From Lachnospiraceae bacterium UBA4631 (GTDB taxonomy: Bacteria; Bacillota; Clostridia; Lachnospirales; Lachnospiraceae): a stretch of DNA of 54,188 bases. Under the pieces are notes generated by a model. That model did not search any database, had not been told where the DNA came from, and worked only from the letters and a program-made list of their open reading frames with translations. Shown here in pieces: positions 26,278-35,181 of the stretch (position 1 is the first letter of the stretch; each line of letters opens with the position of its first letter). The position numbers and the translations under genes were made by a program. The stretch spans positions 2,268-56,455 of the forward strand of contig DHMX01000012.1 of the NCBI GenBank assembly GCA_002406015.1, written 5' to 3'.

Positions 26278-27481
26278 TTACAGAGAGGATTTTCCGTTAC
26301 TAAAGCAGAATCATACCATTTATATCGATAATGCGGCAACCGCACAGAAGCCAAGAAGCGTAATAGAAGCCGAGCGTATATTCTATGAGGAGACAAATGC
26401 CAATCCGCTGCGGGGCTTCTATCCGTTAAGTCTGGATGCAACAGAGGTATATGAAAATGCCCGCAAGGAGGTACAGAACTTTATCCATGCGGAATCCGAG
26501 AAGGAAATCATATTTACACGCAATACCACAGAAAGTCTGAATCTGGTCGCATATAGCTATGCATTAAAAAATTTAAAGCCGGGAGACGAAATCGTGGTTA
26601 CGATTATGGAGCATCACAGCAATCTTCTACCTTGGCAGATGGCGGCAAGCATGACAGGTGCGACCTTAAAATATCTGGAATGCGAACCGGACGGAACCCT
26701 GACAGAGCAGGCATTAACAGAAGCAATTCATGAAAAGACAAAGCTGTTGGCAGTAGGCCATGTCTCAAACGTGCTGGGCTGTGTGAATCCGGTTCGGAAA
26801 ATGGCAGATTTGGCACATTCCTTTGGAGCGGTTGTAGTAGTGGATGCCGCCCAGAGTGCTCCGCATATGGAAATTAATGTAAAGGAGCTGGGAGCGGATT
26901 TTCTGGCATTTTCCGGACATAAATTAATGGCACCTATGGGTATCGGTGTATTGTACGGAAGACAGGAGCTGCTGGAAAATATGCCGCCGTTTCTGACCGG
27001 TGGAGAAATGATACAATCCGTCAGTCGGGAGGGAGCCGTTTATGCAGAATTGCCGCATAAGTTCGAGGCAGGAACCGTAAATGCAGCCGGAGCAGCCGGA
27101 CTGGCAGCCGCCATCCGGTATATAAAGGAGCTTGGATTTGATACCATAGAAAAGAAAGAGTTGGAGCTGACAAAACGGGCAATGGGCGGCTTATCAGAGC
27201 TTCCCCATGTGCATATCATCGGCTCGGAAAAGCCGGAAAATCATACAGGAATCGTTTCCTTTACCATCGAGCAGGTACATCCGCATGATGTCAGTGAGAT
27301 TCTGGCAGCCGATGGCATTGACGTAAGAGCCGGGCATCATTGTGCACAGCCGTTATTGACCTTCTTAAAGGTATACAACACCACCAGAGCCAGCTTTATG
27401 TTTTATAATACTACCGAAGAAGTGGATGCATTTGTCAAGAGTGTCGCACAGGTAAGAAGGAGAATGGGATATGGAGAATAG
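26264..27481 (+). CDS. sufS: SufS, cysteine desulfurase
   Basis: 405 residues. The PLP-binding Lys220 sits in FSGHKLMAPMG, and the catalytic Cys360 in RAGHHCAQP on a short loop, the mark of group II (SufS/CsdA) enzymes. DNAATAQKP and TRNTTESLNLVA are the cofactor loops. It removes sulfur from cysteine and passes the persulfide to SufU. It overlaps sufD and sufU. Confidence 0.98.
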   Translation: MTERNYREDFPLLKQNHTIYIDNAATAQKPRSVIEAERIFYEETNANPLRGFYPLSLDATEVYENARKEVQNFIHAESEKEIIFTRNTTESLNLVAYSYALKNLKPGDEIVVTIMEHHSNLLPWQMAASMTGATLKYLECEPDGTLTEQALTEAIHEKTKLLAVGHVSNVLGCVNPVRKMADLAHSFGAVVVVDAAQSAPHMEINVKELGADFLAFSGHKLMAPMGIGVLYGRQELLENMPPFLTGGEMIQSVSREGAVYAELPHKFEAGTVNAAGAAGLAAAIRYIKELGFDTIEKKELELTKRAMGGLSELPHVHIIGSEKPENHTGIVSFTIEQVHPHDVSEILAADGIDVRAGHHCAQPLLTFLKVYNTTRASFMFYNTTEEVDAFVKSVAQVRRRMGYGE

Positions 27482-27896
27482 AAGCTTTTATAATGAAATT
27501 CTGACAGAGCATAATATACGTCCCGATTTTAAGCATGACCTTCCGGATGCAAACGTAGTGCTGGAGGGTGTGAATCCGAATTGCGGAGATGATATATGGC
27601 TGAAGCTGAAGGTAGAAGACGGAATTATCAAGGACGGAGCCTTTGTGGGTGATGGTTGTGCCATATCACAGGCATCTGCGGATATTATGCTGGGAATGGT
27701 AATTGGTAAAACCGAGGAAGAAGCCAGACACTTAGGAGAGCTTTTTTTGAAAATGATACAGGGGGAAGCCTCCGATGAAGAAATAGAAGAATTGGAAGAA
27801 GCGTCTGCACTGAAAGATATATCCCATATGCCGGCAAGAGTAAAATGTGCGGTTCTTGGATGGCACACACTGGATGAAGCGTTGAAAAAGGTATGA
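27471..27896 (+). CDS. sufU: SufU, zinc-dependent sulfur-transfer protein
   Basis: 141 residues, IscU-like fold. Zinc and catalytic ligands are visible: Cys in NPNCGDD, Cys in GDGCAISQAS and Cys in RVKCAVLGW, with the SufU-specific insertion before the last Cys (the LEEASALKDISHMPAR region). In Gram-positive bacteria SufU activates SufS rather than serving as the main scaffold. It completes an Rrf2-sufCBDSU operon and overlaps sufS by 11 bases. Confidence 0.97.
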   Translation: MENRSFYNEILTEHNIRPDFKHDLPDANVVLEGVNPNCGDDIWLKLKVEDGIIKDGAFVGDGCAISQASADIMLGMVIGKTEEEARHLGELFLKMIQGEASDEEIEELEEASALKDISHMPARVKCAVLGWHTLDEALKKV

Positions 27897-28031
27897 GGTA
27901 TTAAAACGTATAAAATCAAACGTATGAGAATCGTAAGAATCTCGCTCCTTGTGTTTTAGGAACACAGCTAGTATACTGTATATGTAGCCTTTTGAAACAG
28001 ACAAGTATATCGGATGAAAAGGAGAGGGAAA

Positions 28032-29552
28032 ATGCCAATTATACTAATTATAGGGATTATCGTAGTTGTAATTGTAGTGTTCATTATCTTAATGACAAGC
28101 TATGTGAAAGCACCACCGGATGTTGCGTATATCATTTCCGGAATTAAGAAGGAGCCGCGGGTGCTTATTGGTAAGGCAGGAATCAAGGTGCCGTTCTTTG
28201 AACGGTTAGATAAGTTAATTGTACGGCAGATGTCCATAGACATTAAGACCGGGGACTTTGTTCCAACCTTAGACTTTATCGGTGTAAATATAGATGCAGT
28301 AGCAAAGGTTCGTGTTATGACCGACGGAGAAGGAATCCAGCGGGCAATGCGGAACTTCCTGAATATGAATGAAACCGCAATTACAGAAGCACTGGTAGAT
28401 TCCCTTCAGGGTAATATGCGTGAAATCATCGGAACGATTTCTTTAAAGGACCTTTGTAATGACCGGAAGACCTTCGGTGACCAGGTGCAGGAAAAAGCAC
28501 AGCTTGATATGAACCGTCTGGGTATTGAAATTATTTCCTGCAATATCCAGCACGTAACGGACCAGAATGATTTGATTCCGGCATTAGGTCAGGATAACAT
28601 GGCAACGATTCAGAAGAATGCGTCAATTGCCAAGGCAAACGCAGACCGTGATGTGGCAATTGCACAGGCACAGGCAAGAAAAGAGGCAAATGATGCCAGC
28701 GTAAAGGCAGAGACCGAAATCGCAATCAAGCAGAATGAATTATCCATTAAGAAGTCGGAATTGAAAACCATTCAGGATACAAAAGCAGCGGAAGCAGATG
28801 CAGCTTATAAAATTCAAGAGCAGGAGCAGCGTCGTACAATAGAAGTATCAACCACGAATGCCAACATCGCAAGACAGGAGCGGGAGGTTGAATTAAAGCA
28901 GAAGGAAGCCGAGGTACAGGAGCAGACCTTAAATGCAACCATTCGTAAGCAGGCAGATGCTAAGAAATATGAGCAGCAGCAGATGGCAGATGTGGAGCTT
29001 TATAAGAAGCAGCGGGAAGCCGAGGCAAGAAAGTACGAGGCAGCCCAGCAGGCAGAAGCCAAGAAAATAGAAGCAGATGCCTTAAAGTATGCCATGGAGC
29101 AGGAGGCAGCCGGTATTGCTGCAAAGGGTAAGGCGGAAGCAGAAGCAATTCAGGCAAAAGCAGAAGCAGAGGCAGCCGGTATTGATAAAAAGGCAGAAGC
29201 TATGCAGAAGTACGGAGAAGCGGCAATTATTGAAATGCTCTGCCAGATGTATCCGTTGGTAGCCAAAGAGGTTGCAAGACCATTGGAAAATATCGACAGC
29301 ATCACCATGTATGGCTCCGGTAATACCGCAAGACTGACAGAGGATGTAACAACATCTTTTAAGCAGGTAATAAACGGAATCGGTGACAGCATGGGAATTG
29401 ATTTAAGCCATGTGGTATCTGATTTTGTGGCACAGAAAATGAATCAGACAAAAGAAAATACAAAGTCGCAGGTGCAGACACAGGTACAGGATGTAACAGC
29501 CAATCCGGCAGCTTCGTCACAGGTGGCAGATTTCACAGAAGTGGAAGAATAA
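28032..29552 (+). CDS. Flotillin-family SPFH membrane protein
   Basis: 506 residues from ATG 28032 (AAAAGGAG upstream). The N-terminal hydrophobic anchor is at about 2-26. The SPFH domain (about 30-200) contains VPFFERLDKLIVRQMSIDI and GDFVPTLDFIGVNIDAVAKV. A long Ala/Glu/Lys coiled coil spans about 200-400, and a Pro/Gln-poor tail ends TEVEE. It resembles FloT/YuaG, which forms oligomers in ordered membrane domains. No NfeD gene is adjacent, although NfeD often accompanies flotillins. It is monocistronic, ending in a strong terminator. Confidence 0.95.
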   Translation: MPIILIIGIIVVVIVVFIILMTSYVKAPPDVAYIISGIKKEPRVLIGKAGIKVPFFERLDKLIVRQMSIDIKTGDFVPTLDFIGVNIDAVAKVRVMTDGEGIQRAMRNFLNMNETAITEALVDSLQGNMREIIGTISLKDLCNDRKTFGDQVQEKAQLDMNRLGIEIISCNIQHVTDQNDLIPALGQDNMATIQKNASIAKANADRDVAIAQAQARKEANDASVKAETEIAIKQNELSIKKSELKTIQDTKAAEADAAYKIQEQEQRRTIEVSTTNANIARQEREVELKQKEAEVQEQTLNATIRKQADAKKYEQQQMADVELYKKQREAEARKYEAAQQAEAKKIEADALKYAMEQEAAGIAAKGKAEAEAIQAKAEAEAAGIDKKAEAMQKYGEAAIIEMLCQMYPLVAKEVARPLENIDSITMYGSGNTARLTEDVTTSFKQVINGIGDSMGIDLSHVVSDFVAQKMNQTKENTKSQVQTQVQDVTANPAASSQVADFTEVEE

Positions 29553-29616
29553 AAGCAATCACAATATAAAAGCAATTAAAAATGAAAGAAATCACAAAAT
29601 AAAATAAGTCAATATA

Positions 29617-29660
29617 ACCGGCAGGAATTAATGTGTAAGGTTTCTGCCGGTTTTTGTTTT
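29617..29660 (+). terminator. Strong intrinsic terminator after the flotillin gene
   Basis: ACCGGCAG (29617-29624) pairs with CTGCCGGT (29644-29651), followed directly by TTTTTGTTTT. Confidence 0.92.
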
Positions 29661-29685
29661 ATAAAAAGAAAATTAAAAATAAACG

Positions 29686-29736
29686 AGAACAAATGTTCGA
29701 AAAAGTATTGACTTTAGATAGGTATTAACATATAAT
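29686..29736 (+). promoter_or_regulatory. Promoter of the ABC-2 exporter with a LexA-box-like dyad
   Basis: TTGACT (29708-29713), 17-bp spacer, TATAAT (29731-29736). Eight bp upstream, AGAACAAATGTTCG (29686-29699) matches the Gram-positive LexA box CGAACNNNNGTTCG at all but the first base. SOS control is possible but not shown. Confidence 0.7.
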
Positions 29737-29779
29737 ATGCCTACTATTACAAAAGAAAGATGATTTGGGGAGGGGAGAA

Positions 29780-30826
29780 ATGGAACCAATTATATCATTA
29801 CAGGAAGTATCTAAGGAATTTAAAGTGCTGAATCGGCATGAAGGCTTAAAGGGGAGCATTCAAGACCTTTTCTCCAGAGATTATAAGATTGTAAAGGCTG
29901 TGAATCAGGTATCCATGGATATAATGCCCGGAGAGATTGTAGGGTATTTAGGACCAAATGGAGCAGGGAAATCCACCACCATTAAAATGATGACAGGGGT
30001 GCTAGAGCCTACTAGCGGAACGATTGTCTGTAATGGCATTGTTCCGTATCGGAAGCGGAGCCAGAATGCACAAAATATCGGTGTAGTATTTGGACAACGC
30101 TCGCAGTTGTGGTGGGCATTGCCGGCAATTGAGTCGTTTCAGATATTAAAGGATATTTATCAGGTAGAAGAACAGGCATACAAGGACATGATGGAATTAT
30201 ATGCAACCATTGTGGATATGGAAGGTCTGATGCACAAGCCGGTGCGACAGATGTCACTGGGACAGAGAACCTTATGTGATATTCTGGCATCCTTTTTACA
30301 TAATCCATGTGTAGTGTTTCTTGATGAGCCGACGATTGGGCTGGATGTTGCCATGAAAGCTAAAATCCGGGAATTGATAAAGGCATTAAATCAGGAAAAG
30401 CATACCACCATTATTTTGACAACGCATGACGTGGGGGATGTAGATGCCTTATGTCAGCGGATTGCCATTATAGATAAAGGCTCTAAGTTATATGACAACG
30501 ATATAGAGCATTTGACCGAATTATTTGGCTCTTACCGAACCTTAAGTCTTTCCCTGCTAAAGAAGGCAGAACAGACGGACAAACAGAAATCAGAACAAAT
30601 GGTAAGCTCTGTGACAGCTATTTTGGAGCAGGAATGGAAGGAACCGGGTGCATTTGCGGTCAATGAGAGAGAAGGACAGATAGAGATTCTGATTAATGAA
30701 TCCGTTGCAAATGTTGTGCAGGTGATGAATGCAATTCAGAAGGTTCATAATATATACGATATGCGTTTGATGGAAATATCAACCGAAAGTGTGATTCGAA
30801 AGATTTACGAGGGAGGAATTGCATGA
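29780..30826 (+). CDS. ABC-2 exporter ATP-binding protein
   Basis: 348 residues from ATG 29780, after GGGGAGGGGAG. Walker A is GPNGAGKST, the Q-loop is VVFGQRSQLWW, the signature is MSLGQRTLCD, Walker B is VVFLDEPTIGLD. FGQRSQLWW and the serine-free signature LGQR are typical of the ATPases that pair with ABC2_membrane_6 permeases (the viologen-exporter-like group). The extra C-terminal domain of about 100 residues has an unknown regulatory role. It is the first gene of a three-gene operon. Confidence 0.92.
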   Translation: MEPIISLQEVSKEFKVLNRHEGLKGSIQDLFSRDYKIVKAVNQVSMDIMPGEIVGYLGPNGAGKSTTIKMMTGVLEPTSGTIVCNGIVPYRKRSQNAQNIGVVFGQRSQLWWALPAIESFQILKDIYQVEEQAYKDMMELYATIVDMEGLMHKPVRQMSLGQRTLCDILASFLHNPCVVFLDEPTIGLDVAMKAKIRELIKALNQEKHTTIILTTHDVGDVDALCQRIAIIDKGSKLYDNDIEHLTELFGSYRTLSLSLLKKAEQTDKQKSEQMVSSVTAILEQEWKEPGAFAVNEREGQIEILINESVANVVQVMNAIQKVHNIYDMRLMEISTESVIRKIYEGGIA

Positions 30827-31626
30827 AGCTTAAGAAATATATAACCTTATTACGGGCAGGTATTATGGAAAGCATGCAATTTCGATTGTCTATGTTGATA
30901 ACGGTTGTGTGTAATCTCTTATATCTGTTATTGATTTACTATTTGTGGAAAGCCATTTACGCATCTGCAGGAACAGAGATTGTAAATGGTATGACGTTTT
31001 CGGATACTATGATTTATCTGGTATTTGCATCCGCGTTATTCAATTTCATGGAAATGTGGATAGTCTGGAATATGGGTAGGGATATTCAGACCGGAAAAAT
31101 AGTAGTAGACCTGTTAAAGCCTATGCAGTATCGTACATGGCTGTTCTGTCAGGGCAGTGGTGAGATGGTAGTGAAATTCTTTATCACATTCCTGCCGACA
31201 GCAATTGTGGTTTACATAGTTTCAAAGGGAGCAATACCGTTGGGGATAAATCTGCTATGGTTCGTTGTCAGTGTTGTCTGCAGCGTTCTGATTAATTATT
31301 ATATTAATTTTATAGTAGGGGTTATCTGTATGTATACGGAGTCTATCTGGGGAATTAATATTATGAAGGAAGTGATTGTGGGAATTTTAAGCGGGGCAAC
31401 CATACCACTTGCCTTTTTCCCGGATGTTTTACGAAAGATTGCCATGGTTCTCCCGTTTCAGACAATTTGTAATTCTCCGATGCAGCTATTGTTACATAAT
31501 GAATACACAGGATTGGAATGCGGAAAGATTCTGGGACTGCAAATTATCTGGTTAGTGATATTAAGAGTGGTAAGTGAATGGTTTTTCCGGGTGTCACTAA
31601 AGAAAATAACTGTGAATGGAGGATAG
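30823..31626 (+). CDS. ABC-2 exporter permease, first subunit
   Basis: 267 residues, ATGA overlap with the ATPase. Head MKLKKYITLLRAGIMESMQF, then six hydrophobic segments. GRDIQTGKIVVDLLKPMQYR is the conserved amphipathic loop after TM2 in the ABC2_membrane_6 family, and the ATIPLAFFPDVLRKI region is also typical. It makes a heterodimeric channel with the next gene. The substrate is unknown; relatives export hydrophobic cations or drugs. Confidence 0.88.
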   Translation: MKLKKYITLLRAGIMESMQFRLSMLITVVCNLLYLLLIYYLWKAIYASAGTEIVNGMTFSDTMIYLVFASALFNFMEMWIVWNMGRDIQTGKIVVDLLKPMQYRTWLFCQGSGEMVVKFFITFLPTAIVVYIVSKGAIPLGINLLWFVVSVVCSVLINYYINFIVGVICMYTESIWGINIMKEVIVGILSGATIPLAFFPDVLRKIAMVLPFQTICNSPMQLLLHNEYTGLECGKILGLQIIWLVILRVVSEWFFRVSLKKITVNGG

Positions 31627-31629
31627 ATT

Positions 31630-32433
31630 ATGAAAAAGAGAAATATATCCTACTACGCAAGAATATATAGAAAGATATTGATACAAGATATTAAGAGCAA
31701 AATGAGCTATCGGGCAGACTTTATCATATCTATGGTAGGGATTCTTGCAACTAATTTTGCGGGTCTGATTAGTTTCTGGCTTGTTTTTCAGAGCTTTCCG
31801 ACAATTAATGGCTGGAATTATTATGAAATGTTGTTTTTATATGGATTTTCCCTGATTTCGGCAACCCCTGCACAATGCCTGTTTGATAATAACTGGAATT
31901 TACGGCTACAGGTATATTCCGGTGATTTTATCAAGTATTGCTTTCGACCGATTAATCTGTTCTTTTACTATATGTCAGAGGTATTTGATATAAAGGGGCT
32001 TGGACAATTTGCATTCGGAGTAGCCGCTGTAATCTATGCATGGATAAAGCTGTCTTTGCCATTTCATATATATACACTACTGTTGTTTCTGGTGATTGCT
32101 TTTTCGGCATCATTATTTGTAATAGCAGTTTTGAATCTTGCGGCGGCTACCTGCTTTTGGATTGTAAATTCTTTCTTTGTATTGCAACTGTCTTGCACGC
32201 TGCGGGATTATGCAAAATATCCAACAACCATCTTTGGTCCGATATTACGTGCAGTATTTACCTTTATAATACCGATTGGCTTTATGGCATTTTATCCAAG
32301 TCAACTGTTTTTAAGACCGGAGGAGGTATCATGGCTCGTCTGGCTGACACCGATATACGGAATATTGTTTTTTATACTAAGCTATAAAGTGTGGATGAAG
32401 GGTGCGATGTCCTATAACGGAACCGGAAGCTAA
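31630..32433 (+). CDS. ABC-2 exporter permease, second subunit
   Basis: 267 residues starting 3 bases after the first permease. Same family: LRLQVYSGDFIKYCFRPINLFFY corresponds to the amphipathic loop of its partner, and six hydrophobic segments are predictable by eye. The last gene of the operon; no convincing terminator follows. The 130 bp after it holds loosely repeated AAAAGAATAAAA tracts. Confidence 0.88.
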   Translation: MKKRNISYYARIYRKILIQDIKSKMSYRADFIISMVGILATNFAGLISFWLVFQSFPTINGWNYYEMLFLYGFSLISATPAQCLFDNNWNLRLQVYSGDFIKYCFRPINLFFYYMSEVFDIKGLGQFAFGVAAVIYAWIKLSLPFHIYTLLLFLVIAFSASLFVIAVLNLAAATCFWIVNSFFVLQLSCTLRDYAKYPTTIFGPILRAVFTFIIPIGFMAFYPSQLFLRPEEVSWLVWLTPIYGILFFILSYKVWMKGAMSYNGTGS

Positions 32434-32564
32434 AAGAATAAAAATCGAACTACGCAAACCGCAAGTTAAAAGAATAAAAGGATAGACCGCTGAAACCGGA
32501 AGAATAAAATAATGGAAATGTGACAAGCTAAAGGTAGACAGGATGTAAAGGAGTTCACATTTGC

Positions 32565-33422
32565 ATGAAATGGAAAATCGTAACAGACTCCGGCTGTGAT
32601 ATACCGGAAACAGAAATAGACAGAACCCGTATCGGCTATGAATGTGTACCATTTATAATTACGGTTGGCGAAGAAGATTATATTGATAATAAAAATCTGA
32701 AAATAGAAGAAATGCTGCGTTCCATGGAAGAAAGCCAGAAAGCAGGAAAAACCGCCTGCCCTTCTCCGGCGGCGTGGATGTCAGCATACGAAGGTGCAGA
32801 GCAGGTAATTGTAATTACAATGTCCGGTGCCTTGTCAGGCAGTTATCGGAGTGCCGTAGCCGCCAGACATATGTTTCTGGAACAATATCCGGACAGGCAT
32901 ATCCATGTATGGGATTCCAAAATGGCAGGTTCGGGAATTGGAATCCTTGTGCGTGAGGTTATGCGGGATATTCGGGCAGGAAAAGAGTATGAAGCCATTG
33001 CAGAGCATCTAAAAGAAACCATAGAACGCACACACATAATATTTGCATTAGTCAGCTTTCAAAATCTGATAAAAGCCGGAAGAATGCATTGGTTAGTCGG
33101 TTATGCGGTAAACAAGCTCAAATTATGCATTATCGGTAAAGGAACGCAGGACGGAAGACTGGAAATTCTGCATAAAATAAGGGGAACCGGACGGATATAT
33201 GAAAAAATAGTAAAAGCTATGACAGAGCAGGAATTTACCGAAGGCGAGGTCATTATCAGTCATTGCTTCAATCGAAAAGGTGCAGAGCAATTAGCACATA
33301 CGATAAAGCATCAATTTCCAAAAGTAAGAATTACCATACTGAGTGCAAGAGGAATCTGTAGCTATTATGCAGAACGGGGTGGATTGATTGTAGCCTTTCT
33401 GCCATGTCAGCACATAGCATAA
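32565..33422 (+). CDS. DegV-family fatty-acid-binding protein
   Basis: 285 residues. It starts MKWKIVTDSGCDIPETE, the DegV opening (normally TDSxxDL), then TACPSPAAWMSAYEGAEQVIVITMSGALSGSYRSA, the lipid-carboxylate contact region, and a DSKMAGSGIGI loop. Family members bind a single fatty acid and, as FakB, present it to the kinase FakA for phosphorylation. No fakA is nearby. AAAGGAG precedes the ATG at a longer-than-usual distance (11-12 bases). Confidence 0.93.
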   Translation: MKWKIVTDSGCDIPETEIDRTRIGYECVPFIITVGEEDYIDNKNLKIEEMLRSMEESQKAGKTACPSPAAWMSAYEGAEQVIVITMSGALSGSYRSAVAARHMFLEQYPDRHIHVWDSKMAGSGIGILVREVMRDIRAGKEYEAIAEHLKETIERTHIIFALVSFQNLIKAGRMHWLVGYAVNKLKLCIIGKGTQDGRLEILHKIRGTGRIYEKIVKAMTEQEFTEGEVIISHCFNRKGAEQLAHTIKHQFPKVRITILSARGICSYYAERGGLIVAFLPCQHIA

Positions 33423-33459
33423 CGGATGTAAAACGTAGGAAATAACAGATAACCGGTTC

Positions 33460-33487
33460 TTGACTTTCGATTAGGCAGGCATATAAT
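33460..33487 (+). promoter_or_regulatory. Promoter upstream of proC
   Basis: TTGACT (33460-33465), 16-bp spacer, TATAAT (33482-33487), 45 bp before the proC start. It probably serves the run proC-TPR-hflX-tgt-yajC. Confidence 0.75.
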
Positions 33488-33532
33488 AAATATAATGACG
33501 ATAAAAAAGGATATTTCATAAGGAGACCGGCT

Positions 33533-34315
33533 ATGAGTAAAATCGGATTTATTGGTATGGGAAATATGGCACAGGCAATTGCAGAAGGTTTTCTGCGTTC
33601 GGGAAACGTACAGAAGACCGACTTATTTGCCTATGCTCCGCATAGAGAAAAGCTGATAAAGAACAGTGAACGAATTGGATTTATACCGACTGCTTCCCCG
33701 CAGGAATTGGTGGAAGCCTCTGATATGATTGTGATTGCCTGCAAGCCATATCAGATTGAGTCTGTATTAGGTGAAATACAAAAGGAGCTGACAGGAAAGG
33801 CAATTCTTTCCGTAGCTGCCGGCTGGGTATATAGTACATATCAGCAAATACTGGGAGATGCGGTTCGGATTCAATGCATCATGCCGAATACTCCGGCAAT
33901 GGTGGGAGAAGGAGTCATGCTCTTTGAAGAGAAAAATTCCTTATCCGAAGAAGAACACGCATGGATGGTAAAGCTGTTTTCTTCGCTTGGAATTGTAGAA
34001 CAGTTGCCAACCGGACTTATGGGAATCGGAGGAGCTGTCTCCGGCTGCGGACCGGCATTTATGGACTTAATTATGGAAGCTTATGCAGATGCTGCCGTAA
34101 AGTATGGTATTTCAAGAGAAACCGCATATAAATTAGTGGCACAGACCATGCTGGGCAGTGCAAAGCTGCAGCAGGTAACCGGTAGTCATCCGGGTGTGTT
34201 AAAGGATGCGGTATGTTCTCCGAACGGAACTACCATTCGTGGAGTGGCAGCATTGGAGCATAGCGGAATCCGGGCAGCTTGTATGGATTCGATAGATGCG
34301 GTTATGAATCGGTAA
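33533..34315 (+). CDS. proC: Pyrroline-5-carboxylate reductase
   Basis: 260 residues. The N-terminal Rossmann motif is GFIGMGNMAQAI (about 4-15). NTPAMVGEG and SGCGPAFMDLIMEAYADA, together with the C-terminal SHPGVLKDAVCSPNGTTIRG, are the ProC signatures. It catalyses the last step of proline synthesis with NAD(P)H. AAGGAG precedes the ATG; it is the first gene in a co-directional run. Confidence 0.97.
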   Translation: MSKIGFIGMGNMAQAIAEGFLRSGNVQKTDLFAYAPHREKLIKNSERIGFIPTASPQELVEASDMIVIACKPYQIESVLGEIQKELTGKAILSVAAGWVYSTYQQILGDAVRIQCIMPNTPAMVGEGVMLFEEKNSLSEEEHAWMVKLFSSLGIVEQLPTGLMGIGGAVSGCGPAFMDLIMEAYADAAVKYGISRETAYKLVAQTMLGSAKLQQVTGSHPGVLKDAVCSPNGTTIRGVAALEHSGIRAACMDSIDAVMNR

Positions 34316-34339
34316 TGCAGGCACCGGTAGGAGGTAATT

Positions 34340-35167
34340 ATGAGAAGCAGAGATAGAATGAAACGTAAAGCTTCCAAACGCTGGGTGCTTCCAATCATTC
34401 TTATGATATGCGTAGGGCTGTTGGTGGTACTTGCTGTATGGTTTCATAAGAATATTGAAGAAAAACAGGAATACCGCCGGTTGGGAATCGAACAATACCA
34501 GACAGGGAATTGGAAGGAAGCAGAGGAAACATTCCGTACTTCATTAAAGAAGCAGGCATTGCTATCCGGAGCAATGGACACAGATACCAGATGGTATTTA
34601 GCGGATACCTATTTTCAAATGGGCGAATACGAAGCCGCCAAGGAGCAATACGAACATCTCTTAAAATCAGAAGCTCAGGAATCACAGAATGCAGAATACT
34701 TGCAGCTACAGATTCAGATGGCACAGGCATTTTCAGATTATAAGAATCAGAATTACGAAGCAGCATTACCGGCATTTCAGGCAGCTATCGAAGCAGGGCA
34801 TATGGAATGTGCGTTATATGCCGGAATCTGTGCGGTCAAAATGGGAAAAGAAGCAGAGGAGATTTCATATCTGACTACTTATCTGTCCTATAATCCGGGG
34901 AATGCATATGCCTGTACGGAGCTGGCAGATTATTACCTGAACAAAGGAATTTACAGCAGTTGTTATCAGTATCTGCAGCAAGGGCTGGAATCACAGGATA
35001 GAAGCTGTGACCGGCAACTGCTGTTTGTAGAGATAGTATATGAGGAATATCAACAAAATTACAATCAGGCATATGAATTAATTAAGGAATATATGCAGAA
35101 CTATCCTGTGACCGAGCAGGTACAGCGGGAATATGATTTCTTATTTACAAGACAGACATTGGAATAA
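34340..35167 (+). CDS. Membrane-anchored TPR protein
   Basis: 275 residues. A basic head (MRSRDRMKRKASKRW), one TM at about 16-36, then at least four TPR-like helical pairs (GIEQYQTGNWKEAEETFRTS, YFQMGEYEAAKEQYEHLL, FSDYKNQNYEAALPAFQAA, ADYYLNKGIYSSCYQYL). The head is cytoplasmic and the repeats are therefore likely external. It would be a protein-binding scaffold; the partner is unknown. It sits between proC and hflX with AGGAGG upstream. Confidence 0.88.
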   Translation: MRSRDRMKRKASKRWVLPIILMICVGLLVVLAVWFHKNIEEKQEYRRLGIEQYQTGNWKEAEETFRTSLKKQALLSGAMDTDTRWYLADTYFQMGEYEAAKEQYEHLLKSEAQESQNAEYLQLQIQMAQAFSDYKNQNYEAALPAFQAAIEAGHMECALYAGICAVKMGKEAEEISYLTTYLSYNPGNAYACTELADYYLNKGIYSSCYQYLQQGLESQDRSCDRQLLFVEIVYEEYQQNYNQAYELIKEYMQNYPVTEQVQREYDFLFTRQTLE

Positions 35168-35181
35168 ATGAAGGAGTATGC

